Assembly (NCBI GenBank): GCA_020852155.1
Contig: JADZBJ010000088.1
Location: 1-5,813 of the forward strand
DNA from: Saprospiraceae bacterium
GTDB lineage: Bacteria > Bacteroidota > Bacteroidia > Chitinophagales > Saprospiraceae
Reading direction: 5' to 3'
Length of the DNA: 5,813 bases
Shown: piece by piece, positions 5,721-5,813 of the stretch
Position numbering within the stretch: position 1 is the stretch's first letter
Layout of the letters: every line of letters starts with the position of its first letter
Made by a program: the position numbers and the translations under genes
Notes under the pieces: generated by a model
Databases searched by the model: none
Seen by the model: only the letters and a program-made list of their open reading frames with translations
Told to the model about the DNA's origin: nothing

Positions 5721-5813
5721 CTTTCTAATCTCGTATTCAACATTGGGTCGAAGCGGCTCGCCGAAATAGGGAATAGTCACGTCACGAACGACTTTTGCGC
5801 CCAATTTTTCCAT
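5700..5813 (-). CDS. 3' part of an unidentified gene (probably partial)
   Basis: The minus strand reads MEKLGAKVVRDVTIPY, then FGEPLRPNVEYEIRKG, and ends MMNDE before a TGA at 5700-5702: 37 codons counting the stop. The other two minus-strand frames are closed by stops, and the sequence looks like real protein, so this is probably the C terminus of a gene that continues past the window. The ATG at the very edge may be its start or an internal methionine. The family is not recognised. The last five codons lie in the TGAATGA array, which also supplies the stop codon. Confidence 0.55.
   Translation of the reverse strand: MEKLGAKVVRDVTIPYFGEPLRPNVEYEIRKGMMNDE

Overview
The window looks like chromosomal DNA from a member of the Bacteroidota, possibly of the Saprospiria/Chitinophagia type. 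The reasons are a type IX secretion sorting tail on the first partial gene, promoter-like sites matching the Bacteroidota TAnnTTTG -7 element, and a GroEL with a Gly/Met-rich tail. The phylum call is an inference; the exact lineage cannot be fixed from this sequence.

Layout. (1) Positions 2-121 hold the 3' end of a plus-strand gene for a secreted protein. It converges on the chaperonin operon, and a 62-nt near-perfect palindrome (155-216) between them is probably a bidirectional terminator. (2) groES (2039-2305) and groEL (292-1932) are on the minus strand, separated by 106 bp. (3) A complete gamma-glutamyltransferase gene (2464-4158) lies upstream of groES on the same strand. (4) It is divergent from a plus-strand gene for a 168-residue protein with two similar 'GD...Y...F...Y' blocks, resembling the PGDYG family. 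(5) Next comes a plus-strand gene for a two-helix membrane protein of the DUF4231/SLATT-like type. (6) At the right edge is the minus-strand 3' part of a further gene. Between it and the DUF4231 gene is a nested inverted-repeat region with a 29-bp perfect hairpin arm of a widespread repeat type.

The genes do not form one pathway. groES-groEL is a housekeeping protein-folding operon, ggt handles glutathione and gamma-glutamyl compounds in the periplasm, and the two small plus-strand genes are of unknown role. The DUF4231 gene is the only one with a possible link to defence or stress effectors, and no partner gene is visible.

The most unusual signal is in the intergenic DNA. Short tandem arrays with a 7-bp period start at, or run through, the stop codons of four genes (groEL, the 168-residue protein, the DUF4231 protein and the right-edge gene). 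In each case the units carry stop codons in the sense direction. Because 7 is not a multiple of 3, each array closes all three frames within about 20 nt. A related degenerate array sits just upstream of the ggt start codon. No tRNA, rRNA, CRISPR array or transposase gene is visible.
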